Of a DNA stretch of 64,000 nucleotides, positions 15,655-23,838 are shown in pieces. The notes beneath the pieces were generated by a model. It was not told the DNA's origin, did not search any database, and was given only the letters and a program-made list of their open reading frames with translations. Within the stretch, counting starts at the first letter, position 1. Every line of letters starts with the position of its first letter. Origin of the DNA: DASQUK01 sp963813485 (GTDB lineage: Bacteria > Actinomycetota > Acidimicrobiia > Acidimicrobiales > VFJN01); contig CAWEZE010000029.1 in assembly GCA_963813485.1 (NCBI GenBank), positions 62,001 to 126,000 of the forward strand, written 5' to 3'. Made by a program: the position numbers and the translations under genes.

Positions 15655-16422
15655 ATGGACGGCTACCGACCCAGCACGTACGGCGACCGCTTCGCCGACG
15701 TGTACGACGATTGGTACGGCGACGTGTCCGATGCCGATGCCACTGTCGAGCGGGTGGCGGCGCTCGCTGCCGCCGCCGGCACCGGCGGCGTGCTCGAGCT
15801 CGGTGGGGGCAGCGGGCGCCTGGCGGTGCCGCTGGCGGCGCGGGGGATCGCCACATGGACGGTCGACGCCTCACTCGCCATGGTGCGGCGGCTGCGCGAC
15901 AAGCCGGGGGGCGACCGCGTCCACGCCGTCGTCGCAGACATGGCCGCGCTGCCGCTGTCGGCCCGAGCCCGGTTCGGCGTCGTGCTGTGTGCGTTCAACA
16001 CCCTGTTCAACCTCACGACGATCGAGGCCCAGACGCGTTGCCTGGCCGGCGCCGCCGACCGGCTCGTCCCGCGGGTCGGGCGCCTGGTGGTCGAGTCGTT
16101 CGTCGCGTCGCCCCACGCGGAGGGCGACGCCGCTATCGGCGCGGTCGAGCCCCGGCACATCGGCCTCGACGAGGTGGTGCTGACCGTGAGCCGGCTGGAT
16201 CCGGCCAGCCACACCATCACCGGCCAGCACGTGCAGATCACCGAGGGCGGCATCCGCCTCCGCCCCTGGATGCTGCGCTACATGTCGCCCGAGGAGCTGG
16301 ACGCGATGGCGGCCGAGGTGGGGCTGCGGCTCGTCGACCGCCACGCCGGGTGGCGCGGCGAACCGTTCACGGGCGACTCCCCCGTCCACGTCTCCACGTA
16401 CGCGCTGACGCCCCGCGGATAG
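15655..16422 (+). CDS. Class I SAM-dependent methyltransferase
   Basis: The 255-residue protein has the SAM-binding motif I VLELGGGSGRLAVPLA (about 44-59), an acidic loop TWTVDASLAMV (motif II) and VVADMAALPL (motif III-like). The substrate is not evident. The start at MDGYRPSTYG gives the normal spacing before motif I. It is divergent from the desulfurase gene and followed by galT after 71 nt. Confidence 0.8.
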   Translation: MDGYRPSTYGDRFADVYDDWYGDVSDADATVERVAALAAAAGTGGVLELGGGSGRLAVPLAARGIATWTVDASLAMVRRLRDKPGGDRVHAVVADMAALPLSARARFGVVLCAFNTLFNLTTIEAQTRCLAGAADRLVPRVGRLVVESFVASPHAEGDAAIGAVEPRHIGLDEVVLTVSRLDPASHTITGQHVQITEGGIRLRPWMLRYMSPEELDAMAAEVGLRLVDRHAGWRGEPFTGDSPVHVSTYALTPRG

Positions 16423-16493
16423 CGGTACGTTGACGCGGTGCACCACGCCGAGCGCATCACGACAGCCTGCATCTCCCGCTCGCGCCCTCGAAG

Positions 16494-17468
16494 ATGAGTC
16501 AACTCCGCCTCAATCCCCTCACGGGGCGCTGGGTCGTGATCGCCATCGACCGGGCCGCGCGCCCCGGCGACCTGATCTCGCCCCACCTGCCGGTCGAAGC
16601 CGACCCCGACCGGCCCTGCCCGTTCTGCCCCGGCAACGAGGAAGCCACGCCCCCGGCGCTGGAGACCTACGGCAAGCAGGGCGAGTGGGTCGTCCGGATC
16701 GTGCCCAACCGCTATCCGGCCTTTGACGGCGACGAGCCGCTGCAAGTGCACAACCTGGGCCCGGTGTTCACGCAAGCGGACGGTAGCGGCATCCACGAGA
16801 TCCTGGTGTTCTCGCCCGAGCACAGCGCCGGCTGGGCCGATCTCGACGACGCCCAGGCGGCCGTGACCATGGCCGCCATCCGGGACCGTCTGGAGGACCA
16901 CGCGCGGCGGTCCGCGATCCGCTACACGCAGGTGATCGTGAACCACGGCCGCGAGGCCGGCGCCAGCCTCGTGCATCCCCACGGGCAGCTACTCGGCATC
17001 CCCTTCGTGCCCGGGGAGATCGCCGAGGAGGAGGCCGGGTTCCGCCGCTTCGAGGGATCGTGCCTGCTGTGCACCACCCTGGAGGCCGAGGAGGCGGTCG
17101 ATCACCGGATCGTCCACGCCGACGAGCGCGTGATCGTGGTCTGCCCGTTCTGGTCGGGCACGCCCTACGAGATGCTGGTGCTGCCCCGCCACCACGACGT
17201 CCACCTCACCGACGCGGCGCCGGCCGACGTCGCCGCCACGGGTCGGGCCCTACGCACGGCGCTGGCTCGCCTGCGGGGATGCCTCGGCGACGTGGCCTAC
17301 AACGTCGTGTTCCACACCGCCCCGCACCGCCACTCGGGCCCGTTCCACTGGCATGTCCACGTGGTTCCCCGGGTGACGAGCGTGGCGGGATTCGAGCAGG
17401 GGACCGGCGTGATGATCGACATCGTCGCCCCCGAGCTAGCCGCCAGGCACCTCCGCGTCGTCGGCTAG
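16494..17468 (+). CDS. galT: Galactose-1-phosphate uridylyltransferase
   Basis: The 324-residue enzyme moves UMP between UDP-glucose and galactose-1-phosphate in the Leloir pathway. The catalytic HPHGQ motif has the nucleophilic His at position 163. The zinc site includes Cys42 and Cys45 (CPFCPG), and VNHGREAGASL and the C-terminal FHWHVHVVPR are conserved. No galK or galE lies nearby, so some members of this family with other nucleotide-sugar roles are possible. It is convergent with rsmI, with a nested repeat hairpin between them. Confidence 0.88.
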   Translation: MSQLRLNPLTGRWVVIAIDRAARPGDLISPHLPVEADPDRPCPFCPGNEEATPPALETYGKQGEWVVRIVPNRYPAFDGDEPLQVHNLGPVFTQADGSGIHEILVFSPEHSAGWADLDDAQAAVTMAAIRDRLEDHARRSAIRYTQVIVNHGREAGASLVHPHGQLLGIPFVPGEIAEEEAGFRRFEGSCLLCTTLEAEEAVDHRIVHADERVIVVCPFWSGTPYEMLVLPRHHDVHLTDAAPADVAATGRALRTALARLRGCLGDVAYNVVFHTAPHRHSGPFHWHVHVVPRVTSVAGFEQGTGVMIDIVAPELAARHLRVVG

Positions 17469-17506
17469 CCGGTTCGGGGGGCGGCGGGGGCGGGGCGGCG
17501 AGGTAG

Positions 17507-17603
17507 CGAGGCAATACGGTCCGGCCGCGGCAGCTCGAGGCAATGCGGTCCGGGGGCCGGCCCCCATTGCCTCGTGAATGTCGCGGCGGTCCCTATTGCC
17601 TCG
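17507..17603. terminator. Nested family B inverted repeats between galT and rsmI
   Basis: An outer pair CGAGGCAATA (17507-17516) / TATTGCCTCG (17594-17603) encloses an inner pair CGAGGCAATG (17536-17545) / CATTGCCTCG (17565-17574). The inner loop is a GGGGGCC/GGCCCCC palindrome. All arms pair perfectly. The site lies between converging genes, and the right outer arm contains the rsmI stop codon. It is very likely a bidirectional terminator built from a dispersed repeat. Confidence 0.7.
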
Positions 17604-18465
17604 GGACGGGGTGGGTGGCCGTCAGTCGTGTCGCCAGGTCGTAGACCCGACGGCGGGGTACGTGGAGGCGGGCCGCCACGGCCCGAGCGGCGTCGCGAGC
17701 CGTGGCCCCGGCGGCCAGCTCGTTGCGAAGCGCGTCGACCAACGCGCCGTCGTCCGGCGGCTCGGAGGCGGGCGCACCTTCGAGCACCAGCACGATCTCG
17801 CCCCGGGGGGCGGCCCCGCTCACCCACGCGGCGGCCTCGCCCAGAGTGCCCCGCCACACCTCCTCGTGCAGCTTGGTGAGCTCGCGGGCTACGGCCACCC
17901 GGCGGTCGGCGCCGCACGCGTCGGCGAGGTCGGCGACGGTACGGGCCAGCCGGTGTGGCGCCTCGTACAGCACCACCGTGCGGGGCTCGGCCGCGACCGC
18001 CGCCAGCCGCTCCGCCCGCCCCGAGCCCTTCCGGGGAAGGAACCCCTCGAAGACGAAGCGGCCCGCGGCCAGCCCGCTCGTCACCAACGCGGCCAACGCC
18101 GCCGACGGACCCGGGACCACCTCGACGGGGTAGCCGGCGGCGACGGCCTCCCGTACCAGGCGCTCACCCGGGTCCGAGATGCCGGGCATGCCGGCGTCCG
18201 ACACGACGGCCACGCGCTCGCCGCGCCCCAGACGGGCGAGCACGCCGGGAACCTCGCGGGCCTCGGTGTGCTCGTTCACCACCACCAGGGGCGGACGCTC
18301 CACCCCGGCGTGCTGGAGGAGCCGTCCGGTCCGGCGGGTGTCCTCGCAGCAGATGGTGTCGGCCGAGCGCAAGGCGTCGACCGCCCGCGGTGCGAGGTCG
18401 CCCAGATTCCCGATGGGCGTGCCCACCAGGACGAGCGCGCCCTCGGTTCGATCGCCGTTCCTCAC
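17593..18465 (-). CDS. rsmI: 16S rRNA (cytidine-1402-2'-O)-methyltransferase
   Basis: The 290-residue tetrapyrrole-methylase-fold enzyme methylates the ribose of C1402 in 16S rRNA. Signatures are LVLVGTPIGNLGDLAPRA near the start, ICCEDTRRTGRLL, VVSDAGMPGISDPG and VPGPSA. The GTG start overlaps the stop of the DUF192 gene (GTGA, 18462-18465). The last codons read Pro-Arg-Gln-stop and lie in the family B repeat (CGAGGCAATAG), so the repeat supplies the C-terminus and stop. Confidence 0.93.
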   Translation of the reverse strand: MRNGDRTEGALVLVGTPIGNLGDLAPRAVDALRSADTICCEDTRRTGRLLQHAGVERPPLVVVNEHTEAREVPGVLARLGRGERVAVVSDAGMPGISDPGERLVREAVAAGYPVEVVPGPSAALAALVTSGLAAGRFVFEGFLPRKGSGRAERLAAVAAEPRTVVLYEAPHRLARTVADLADACGADRRVAVARELTKLHEEVWRGTLGEAAAWVSGAAPRGEIVLVLEGAPASEPPDDGALVDALRNELAAGATARDAARAVAARLHVPRRRVYDLATRLTATHPVPRQ

Positions 18466-18791
18466 CCCTTGACCTCGAGCTCGTCGCCCACACGCAGATT
18501 CCAGCGGTCGAACGATCCCGCCTCGGCCTCGATCACAGCCCGCGAGCGCCACACCACCCGCGAGATGCGATGGCGCGGCATCCGCACGACCCGGAGGACG
18601 CGCAGGTCGGCGTCGCAGAACGCCACGTCTATGGGAAACCGCATGCCCAGCGTGTGCACAGAGCGGGCGGGACGTAACAGCAGGGCGCCGTCGACGCGGT
18701 CCCTCCCGAGCAGGCCTCGCCGGCGTTCCTGGCGCGACTCCGCCAACTCGAGGCTGGCCAGAACCTCGCCATCTCGAAGCAACCATGCCAC
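18462..18791 (-). CDS. DUF192 family protein
   Basis: The 109-residue protein has the family core SVHTLGMRFPIDVAF (about 43-57) and the RRGLLGR motif before it. The family has a compact beta fold. It is often secreted or fused to a signal peptide, but no signal sequence is visible here. Its function is unknown. Coupled to rsmI by a 4-nt overlap. Confidence 0.8.
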   Translation of the reverse strand: MAWLLRDGEVLASLELAESRQERRRGLLGRDRVDGALLLRPARSVHTLGMRFPIDVAFCDADLRVLRVVRMPRHRISRVVWRSRAVIEAEAGSFDRWNLRVGDELEVKG

Positions 18792-18881
18792 GCAATCATC
18801 ATGCCGCCCCGCGGCGCTGGTGCCCTACCCGGGGGGCGACTGGGGAGTCGTCCCGTCCCGACGAGCCCACGACCCTCCAGG

Positions 18882-20048
18882 TCATGCAGGCGGCGGTGCG
18901 CTCAGGTCGCCGACGATCCGATCCGCCTGCACCAGCAGCGCCGCGTAGCTGAGCCACTCGCCCTCCAGCTCATCGTCCCCGGGCGCCTCATCATGCTCGA
19001 GTGCCGACCGCGCCCGGCGAGACGCGCCCCGCACGCACCGCTCTCGCCGCCGGTGGACCTCGGCGAGCGCGTCGGCCAACTCGCCGTCTTCCGACTCACC
19101 GAGCACATCGTGCACCAGGGCCCGAACCGCACCTCCCAGCGCCACGAGGAGCGCGCCCATGGCAGGCATCGCCTGGTGCGTCGTGCCCGACAGGCGGGCA
19201 TGATCATCGAGACCACGCGAGATGACCGAGACACCGATGGCAGTCCGCTCGAGACGTGGCATCACCTCCTCGTAGCGGCCGAGGACGTCTACATGGCGCC
19301 GATCGCGGAAGTTCCAGCGAGCAGTATCCCTCCCGTTGCCCACGGCCTCGGTCGCTTGGTCCACGAGGCGACCGCGTACCGTGCGGGCGCTACGCCGCCA
19401 GTCCGCGGTCTGCTCCGTGGACCACCGCTGCTGTAGCCCGGAACCCATCGTTTCGAGCTCGGCTCCGATGCTGTCCGCCAGACGCTCCAACGTCTGGCGA
19501 GCGTCGACCAACCGAGACGCCGGTAGCACCAGCGTGACGACGACCCCGACCACGGCCCCGATGACGGTGTCCAAGCCGCGTCGCCAGCCCGAGCTCCCCG
19601 GGGTCGATGCCACGGCCGAGAGCACCACCAGCCCGCTGATCGGCACCTGGCGCGCCGCCGAGGCTGGCAATCGCAACACCAGCTGGGCGATGCCGAGCGA
19701 CAAGGCGACGAGCAGAGCCACAGTGAGGCCGTTCAGGTTCAGCGCATCGCCGATGGCCAACGCGAGGAGCACACCGAGCACCACCGCCGCGCTCCGCTGG
19801 AGTGCCGTGCGAACCGAGGCTCGCACCGAGACTTGCACCACCACGATGGCCGTCAGCGGGCCGAGCACCGGGTCCGGCACGTCGGTGACCGCCCCAGCGA
19901 TCCACCACGACAGGCCGGCCGCCAAGCCGGACTTGGCCACCGTACCGATCTCGGTCGACGTCGGGGGAGTCCACGACACCGAGTCGAGCAGCCGCCGCCA
20001 CAGCCGCCGGGTTCGAATGCCCAGACCACGGGCGGATTGCGTCGCCAC
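18882..20048 (-). CDS. FUSC/aromatic acid exporter-like membrane protein
   Basis: The 388-residue protein has an N-terminal block of about six membrane segments (40-180) with the GLAAGLSWWIAGAV...DPVLGPLTAIVVVQ pattern of the FUSC/ArAE family, ending at VVGVVVTLVLPASRLVDARQ. A long charged cytoplasmic helical half follows. Family members export aromatic acids or act on cell-envelope stress. Substrate unknown. It lies downstream of ychF by 30 nt on the same strand and may be cotranscribed. Confidence 0.7.
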   Translation of the reverse strand: MATQSARGLGIRTRRLWRRLLDSVSWTPPTSTEIGTVAKSGLAAGLSWWIAGAVTDVPDPVLGPLTAIVVVQVSVRASVRTALQRSAAVVLGVLLALAIGDALNLNGLTVALLVALSLGIAQLVLRLPASAARQVPISGLVVLSAVASTPGSSGWRRGLDTVIGAVVGVVVTLVLPASRLVDARQTLERLADSIGAELETMGSGLQQRWSTEQTADWRRSARTVRGRLVDQATEAVGNGRDTARWNFRDRRHVDVLGRYEEVMPRLERTAIGVSVISRGLDDHARLSGTTHQAMPAMGALLVALGGAVRALVHDVLGESEDGELADALAEVHRRRERCVRGASRRARSALEHDEAPGDDELEGEWLSYAALLVQADRIVGDLSAPPPA

Positions 20049-20078
20049 GGTCGCGAGCTCGCTTCCTGGTCCGTCTCG

Positions 20079-21155
20079 CTACACGTTGAAGCGGATCTCG
20101 AGCACGTCGCCGTCGGCGACCTCGTAGTCCTTGCCTTCGACGCGGAGCTTGCCGACCTCGCGGGCCTTCGACCACGATCCGATGTCCACCAGCGCATCCC
20201 AGTGGATCACCTCGGCCCGGATGAAACCCTTCTCGAAGTCGGTGTGGATGACACCGGCGCACTGCGGCGCGGTCCAGCCGGCACGGAAGGTCCAGGCCCG
20301 GCTCTCCTTCTCGCCGGTGGTGAAGAAGGTGCGCAGGCCGAGCAGGTGGTAGGCGGCATGCACGAAGCGGGGCAGCGCGCCCTCCCCGAGCCCCAGGGCC
20401 TCGAGCATCTCGCCCCGCTCCTCGAGATCGAGCTGCGCCGCCTCGGCTTCGAGCTGCACGCACATGCCCAGGACCTCGGCCCTGCCCACCAGCTCGGCCT
20501 CGACCGGCGCGAGCACGGCGGCGACGTCGCCGAGCTGGTCTTCGCCCAGGTTGACGACCGCCAGCACCGGACGGTTGGTGAGCAGGAAGTAGGGCCGCAG
20601 GAGCGTCCGCTGGTCGCCGTCGAGACCGCTGCGGTACAGGGGCGTGCCCGCGGCCAGCGCCGCCTCGGCGGCGTCCAGCGCGGCGACCTCGTCGGCGAGC
20701 GCCCGGTCGGCCCGCGCCGCCTTGCGGCGCTTGGCGATCTGGTTCTCCACTGACTCGAGGTCGGACAGGGTGAGCTCCAGCTCGAGGACGCGCAGCTGCT
20801 CGAGCGGATCGTCGGGGCCCGGTATCTCGGGGTCGGTGAACGCCCGGAGGACGTAGACGACGGCGTCGACCTCGCGGATGTTGGCCAGGAACCGGTTGCC
20901 GAGCCCCTCGCCCTTGCTGGCCCCCTCGACAAGCCCGCCGATGTCGACGAACTGCACCCCAGCAGCAACCACCTTGCGGCTGGCCGACATGATGGCAAGG
21001 GCGTCCAAGCGTCGGTCGAGCACCTTGGCGACGCCGACATTGGGGTCGCGGGTGGCGAACGCGTAGGGCGCGGCCAGGGCACCGCCCCCGGCGAGGGCGT
21101 TGTAGAGCGACGACTTTCCAGCGTTGGGGAGGCCAACGAACCCGAACCGTTCCAC
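20079..21155 (-). CDS. ychF: Redox-regulated ATPase YchF (Obg-like)
   Basis: The 358-residue universal P-loop protein associates with ribosomes. G1 is GLPNAGKSS, the G3 region reads DIGGLVEGASKGEGLGN, and G4 is the YchF-type VVNLGED in place of NKxD, which explains ATP over GTP preference. A coiled-coil segment (about 130-185) and a C-terminal TGS domain (IHTDFEKGFIRAEVI ... DGDVLEIRFNV) are present. The GTG at 21155 follows a TACCCT box by 6 nt (21162-21167), so a leaderless start. The longer in-frame reading runs into the family A tandem repeats and is rejected. Confidence 0.95.
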   Translation of the reverse strand: MERFGFVGLPNAGKSSLYNALAGGGALAAPYAFATRDPNVGVAKVLDRRLDALAIMSASRKVVAAGVQFVDIGGLVEGASKGEGLGNRFLANIREVDAVVYVLRAFTDPEIPGPDDPLEQLRVLELELTLSDLESVENQIAKRRKAARADRALADEVAALDAAEAALAAGTPLYRSGLDGDQRTLLRPYFLLTNRPVLAVVNLGEDQLGDVAAVLAPVEAELVGRAEVLGMCVQLEAEAAQLDLEERGEMLEALGLGEGALPRFVHAAYHLLGLRTFFTTGEKESRAWTFRAGWTAPQCAGVIHTDFEKGFIRAEVIHWDALVDIGSWSKAREVGKLRVEGKDYEVADGDVLEIRFNV

Positions 21156-21161
21156 GTTGCG

Positions 21162-21167
21162 AGGGTA
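21162..21167 (-). promoter_or_regulatory. -10 box, leaderless ychF promoter
   Basis: On the minus strand TACCCT ends 6 nt before the ychF GTG at 21155. Confidence 0.45.
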
Positions 21168-21196
21168 CCGAGGCGGCGCCGTTAGGCGAGCGCCGG

Positions 21197-21341
21197 GCCC
21201 GAGCGGCCCGGTGCGAAGCACAAGAGCGGGAAGCACCCGCCGAAGCCCGAGCGGCCCGGTGCGAAGCACAAGAGCGGGAAGCACCCGCCGAAGCCCGAGC
21301 GGCCCGGTACGAAGCATCAGGAGCGGGAAGCACCCGCCGAA
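21197..21341. repeat. Family A tandem array, three 48-49 bp units
   Basis: Units start at 21197, 21245 and 21293. Units 1 and 2 agree over their 48 bp, and unit 3 has a few changes and one extra base. Each unit has GCCCGAGCGGCCC, a hairpin (GTGC-GAA-GCAC; in unit 3 a changed GTAC-GAA-GCAT), GAGCGGG, then AAGCACCCGCCGAA. The array fills most of the divergent gap between ychF and the SIMPL gene, leaving only the two leaderless promoters outside it. It is not CRISPR-like because the units abut without unique spacers. Confidence 0.8.
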
Positions 21342-21348
21342 GCGGCGG

Positions 21349-21354
21349 TAGCTT
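21349..21354 (+). promoter_or_regulatory. -10 box, leaderless SIMPL-gene promoter
   Basis: TAGCTT ends 6 nt before the ATG at 21361, immediately after the tandem repeat array. Confidence 0.45.
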
Positions 21355-21360
21355 GCACCC

Positions 21361-22044
21361 ATGGAGCGGGAGATCGTCGTCCGGGGTACGGGTGAGGCCC
21401 GCGCCCTACCGGACCAGGCGAGCCTGCGGGTCGAGGTCACCGCCGACCACAAGACCCAGGACGCGGCCTACGACGCCCGCACCAAGCTGGCGGAGAGCGT
21501 GGACGGGGTGTTGAGCCGCCACGCCGATGCCATCGCCCGCACCACGATCGCCTCGCTCGTGGTGCAGCCGCGCACACGCTGGCACCGCGGCGAGGACATC
21601 CGCACGGGCTGGCGGGCCAGCCGGACTTCGTTCGTCGACGTCGTCGGGCTCGACGCGCTGGGCGAGATCATGTCGGGACTGGTCGACGCGGGCGCGGCCG
21701 TCCAGGGCCCACAGTGGTCGATGGCGGCCACCAATCCCGCCTTCGACCAGGCCCGCGCCGCCGCCGCGGAGGACGCCCGCCGCCGGGCGCAGTCGTACGC
21801 CGCCGCGCTCGGCCTGTCGGTGGGCCCGGTGGCATGGGTGGCGGAGCCCGGACTGCGGCGTGACCCGGGCCCACCCGTGCCCCTCCAGGCCGGGATGGCG
21901 CAGCTGGCGGCGGCAACGGCGGTCGCCGGCGAGGCGGAGCCCGAGCCCGTGACCCCGGCAGAGATGACCGTCCGGGTGGACGTGGAGGTGGGGTTCACGA
22001 TCCTCGACCTGTCGGGCGAGTACGAACTCGACGAACCCGACTGA
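21361..22044 (+). CDS. SIMPL domain (DUF541) protein
   Basis: The 227-residue protein has the SIMPL pattern: IVVRGTGEARALPDQASLRV at the start, the central YDARTKLAESVDGVL, VVQPRTRW and GWRASRTSF repeats, then ARAAAAEDARRRAQSYAAALG and a C-terminal strand VRVDVEVGFTIL. No signal peptide is visible, so unlike many relatives it appears cytoplasmic. Function unknown. Separated by 8 nt from the PHP gene, so probably one operon. Confidence 0.82.
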   Translation: MEREIVVRGTGEARALPDQASLRVEVTADHKTQDAAYDARTKLAESVDGVLSRHADAIARTTIASLVVQPRTRWHRGEDIRTGWRASRTSFVDVVGLDALGEIMSGLVDAGAAVQGPQWSMAATNPAFDQARAAAAEDARRRAQSYAAALGLSVGPVAWVAEPGLRRDPGPPVPLQAGMAQLAAATAVAGEAEPEPVTPAEMTVRVDVEVGFTILDLSGEYELDEPD

Positions 22045-22052
22045 TCCCCACC

Positions 22053-23081
22053 GTGACCGGCGCTCCCCTCCATCCTGCCGACGCCCTCGACCGCATCGTC
22101 TACCTGCTCGACCGGGCGCTGGCCGAGCCCACCAAGGTGAGGGCGTTCGCCCGGGCCCGCGACGTCGTGCTCGACCGCGGCGACGACGAGATCGCGCGCC
22201 TCCACGCTGCTGGCAAGCTCACCGACCTCCCGGGGGTCGGGCCGACCACGGCCAAAGTGATCACCGAGTCGCTCGACGGCGAGGTACCCGGATATCTGGC
22301 CCACCTCGAGGAGGAAACGGTCCTCCCGGTGGGCGAGGGTGCCGAGGTGCGAGCGGCACTGCGGGGTGACTGCCACACCCACTCGACGTGGTCGGATGGC
22401 GGGGCGCCCATCGAGAAGATGGCCCGCACGGCCATCACCCTCGGCCACGAGTACATGGTGCTGACCGACCACTCCCCCCGGCTCACCGTCGCCCACGGGC
22501 TGACGGCCGAGCGGCTACTGGCCCAGCTCGACGAGGTGGCCGAGCTCAACGAGCGCCTGGCGCCGTTCCACATCCTGACCGGCATCGAGGTCGACATCCT
22601 GGAGGACGGGGCGCTCGACCAGCGCGACGACCTGCTGGGCCGGCTCGACGTGGTGGTGGCGAGCGTCCACTCCAAGCTGCGGATGGAGGCCCGGGAGATG
22701 ACCCGCCGCATGGTGCAGGCGATCGCCAGTCCCCACGTCGACATCCTCGGCCATTGCACCGGGCGCAAGCTGTTGGGGCGCGGGCGGCCACCGTCGCAGT
22801 TCGACGCCGACGTGGTCTTCGCCGCGTGCAAGCAGTTCGACACCGCGCTCGAGATCAACTGCCGCCCCGAGCGCCAGGACCCGCCCGACGACCTGCTCGA
22901 CCAGGCCATCGACTGGGGACTGCGCTTCGCGGTCGACACCGACGCCCACGCACCCGGCCAGATGGAGTGGCAGACCTACGGCTGCGACAAGGCGGCCCGG
23001 GCGGGGATCGAGCCCGAACGGATCGTCAACACCCTGCCTGCCGAGGAGCTGGTGGCGTGGGCGGCCGGCCACGCGGACTGA
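22053..23081 (+). CDS. PHP-domain phosphoesterase with N-terminal helix-hairpin-helix
   Basis: The 342-residue protein resembles the C-terminal PHP module of bacterial family X DNA polymerases. An HhH motif (KLTDLPGVGPTTAKVI, about 52-67) precedes the PHP metal site: DCHTHSTWSDG, LTDHSPR, GIEVDIL, SVHSKL, GHCTG, INCRPERQ and DTDAHAP. The polymerase palm is absent. A 3'-5' exonuclease or phosphatase role in DNA repair is plausible but not shown. GTG start, cotranscribed with the SIMPL gene. Confidence 0.82.
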   Translation: MTGAPLHPADALDRIVYLLDRALAEPTKVRAFARARDVVLDRGDDEIARLHAAGKLTDLPGVGPTTAKVITESLDGEVPGYLAHLEEETVLPVGEGAEVRAALRGDCHTHSTWSDGGAPIEKMARTAITLGHEYMVLTDHSPRLTVAHGLTAERLLAQLDEVAELNERLAPFHILTGIEVDILEDGALDQRDDLLGRLDVVVASVHSKLRMEAREMTRRMVQAIASPHVDILGHCTGRKLLGRGRPPSQFDADVVFAACKQFDTALEINCRPERQDPPDDLLDQAIDWGLRFAVDTDAHAPGQMEWQTYGCDKAARAGIEPERIVNTLPAEELVAWAAGHAD

Positions 23082-23102
23082 GGCACCCGGCGCCCGGACG
23101 TC

Positions 23103-23152
23103 GTTCCTGGCGCCGACGTGGTTGCTGGCCAACCAATCCTGCGCCAGGAACC
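23103..23152. repeat. Family D repeat, copy 1
   Basis: The outer arms GTTCCTGGCGC and GCGCCAGGAAC (23141-23151) pair around an inner GGTTG...CAACC hairpin (23120-23134) followed by AATCC. The right half matches 39308-39342 closely (AACCAATCC, then GCGCCAGGAACC). It lies 21 nt after the PHP stop. Confidence 0.65.
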
Positions 23153-23214
23153 GCAAACCCTCAACGTCTACGTCAGGTCGACGGACGAACCGGGTGCCCC
23201 GCACCTTGACGACC

Positions 23215-23244
23215 TTGCCTTGACGGCCTTGCATCCCTTATCCT
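23215..23244 (+). promoter_or_regulatory. Promoter of the RES toxin-antitoxin pair
   Basis: TTGCCT (23215-23220) and TATCCT (23239-23244) are 18 nt apart, and TATCCT ends 7 nt before the ATG at 23252, giving a leaderless transcript. A short direct repeat CCTTGACG/CCTTGACGG overlaps the -35 area and could be an operator for the antitoxin. Confidence 0.5.
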
Positions 23245-23251
23245 GGGGTCC

Positions 23252-23812
23252 ATGAAAGCGCGCACCACGGCCGCCACCAAGACCGACGCCGCCTACGTGG
23301 ATCGGGTCTCCTCGCGGGTGCGCGAGGAACTGGCCCGCCGGGTCGACACGCTCTCCCGCAACGGCCACAAGGCGGCCGACCTGGGCGACCCCGACGAGCT
23401 CGCCGACCGCATGCTGGCGGCGGTCCCGGCGCCCTCGCCATGGCGCGACCTGGGGCCGTTCTACAGCACGTCGGGACTGGCCCGGGTCCTGGGCGGCGTG
23501 AGCCGACAAGCCATCGAGGAACGGCGCCGGCGCCGGACGATCCTCGCACTGCGCACCGCCGACGACGTGTGGGTCTACCCGGCCTTCCAACTCGACGAAC
23601 GCAACCGGGTGGTGCGGGGTTTGCCCCAGGTGCTGGACCGATTCGACCCCGAGACGCCCGACGACGAGTGGATGGTCGCCGCGTTCGTCGCCGCGTCCCA
23701 ACCGGGGCTCGACGACCGCTCGATCGTGGCGCACCTGCGTGCTGGGGGCGACCTGTCCCCGGTCCTGGCGCTTGCCGACGAGCGCGCCCAGCGGTGGGCC
23801 ATCGGGGCCTGA
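23252..23812 (+). CDS. Putative antitoxin with HTH-like region, partner of the RES toxin
   Basis: The 186-residue protein has a charged N-terminus and a central DNA-binding-like segment (about 71-113: YSTSGLARVLGGVSRQAIEE and VWVYPAFQLD). The C-terminal module (about 137-183: DDEWMVAAFVAASQ...HLRAGGDLSPVLALADERA) resembles the toxin-neutralising part of Xre/MbcA/ParS antitoxins. The gene is 26 nt upstream of a RES-domain gene, the usual order for RES systems. The family link rests on layout and general pattern rather than on a diagnostic motif. Confidence 0.6.
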   Translation: MKARTTAATKTDAAYVDRVSSRVREELARRVDTLSRNGHKAADLGDPDELADRMLAAVPAPSPWRDLGPFYSTSGLARVLGGVSRQAIEERRRRRTILALRTADDVWVYPAFQLDERNRVVRGLPQVLDRFDPETPDDEWMVAAFVAASQPGLDDRSIVAHLRAGGDLSPVLALADERAQRWAIGA

Positions 23813-23838
23813 CAGCGTCGTAGTGTCGTCGCCAGCCC

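Noticed and set aside
21197..21341. CRISPR array
   Set aside because: The repeat units are contiguous, only three, without unique spacers, and no cas genes are near.
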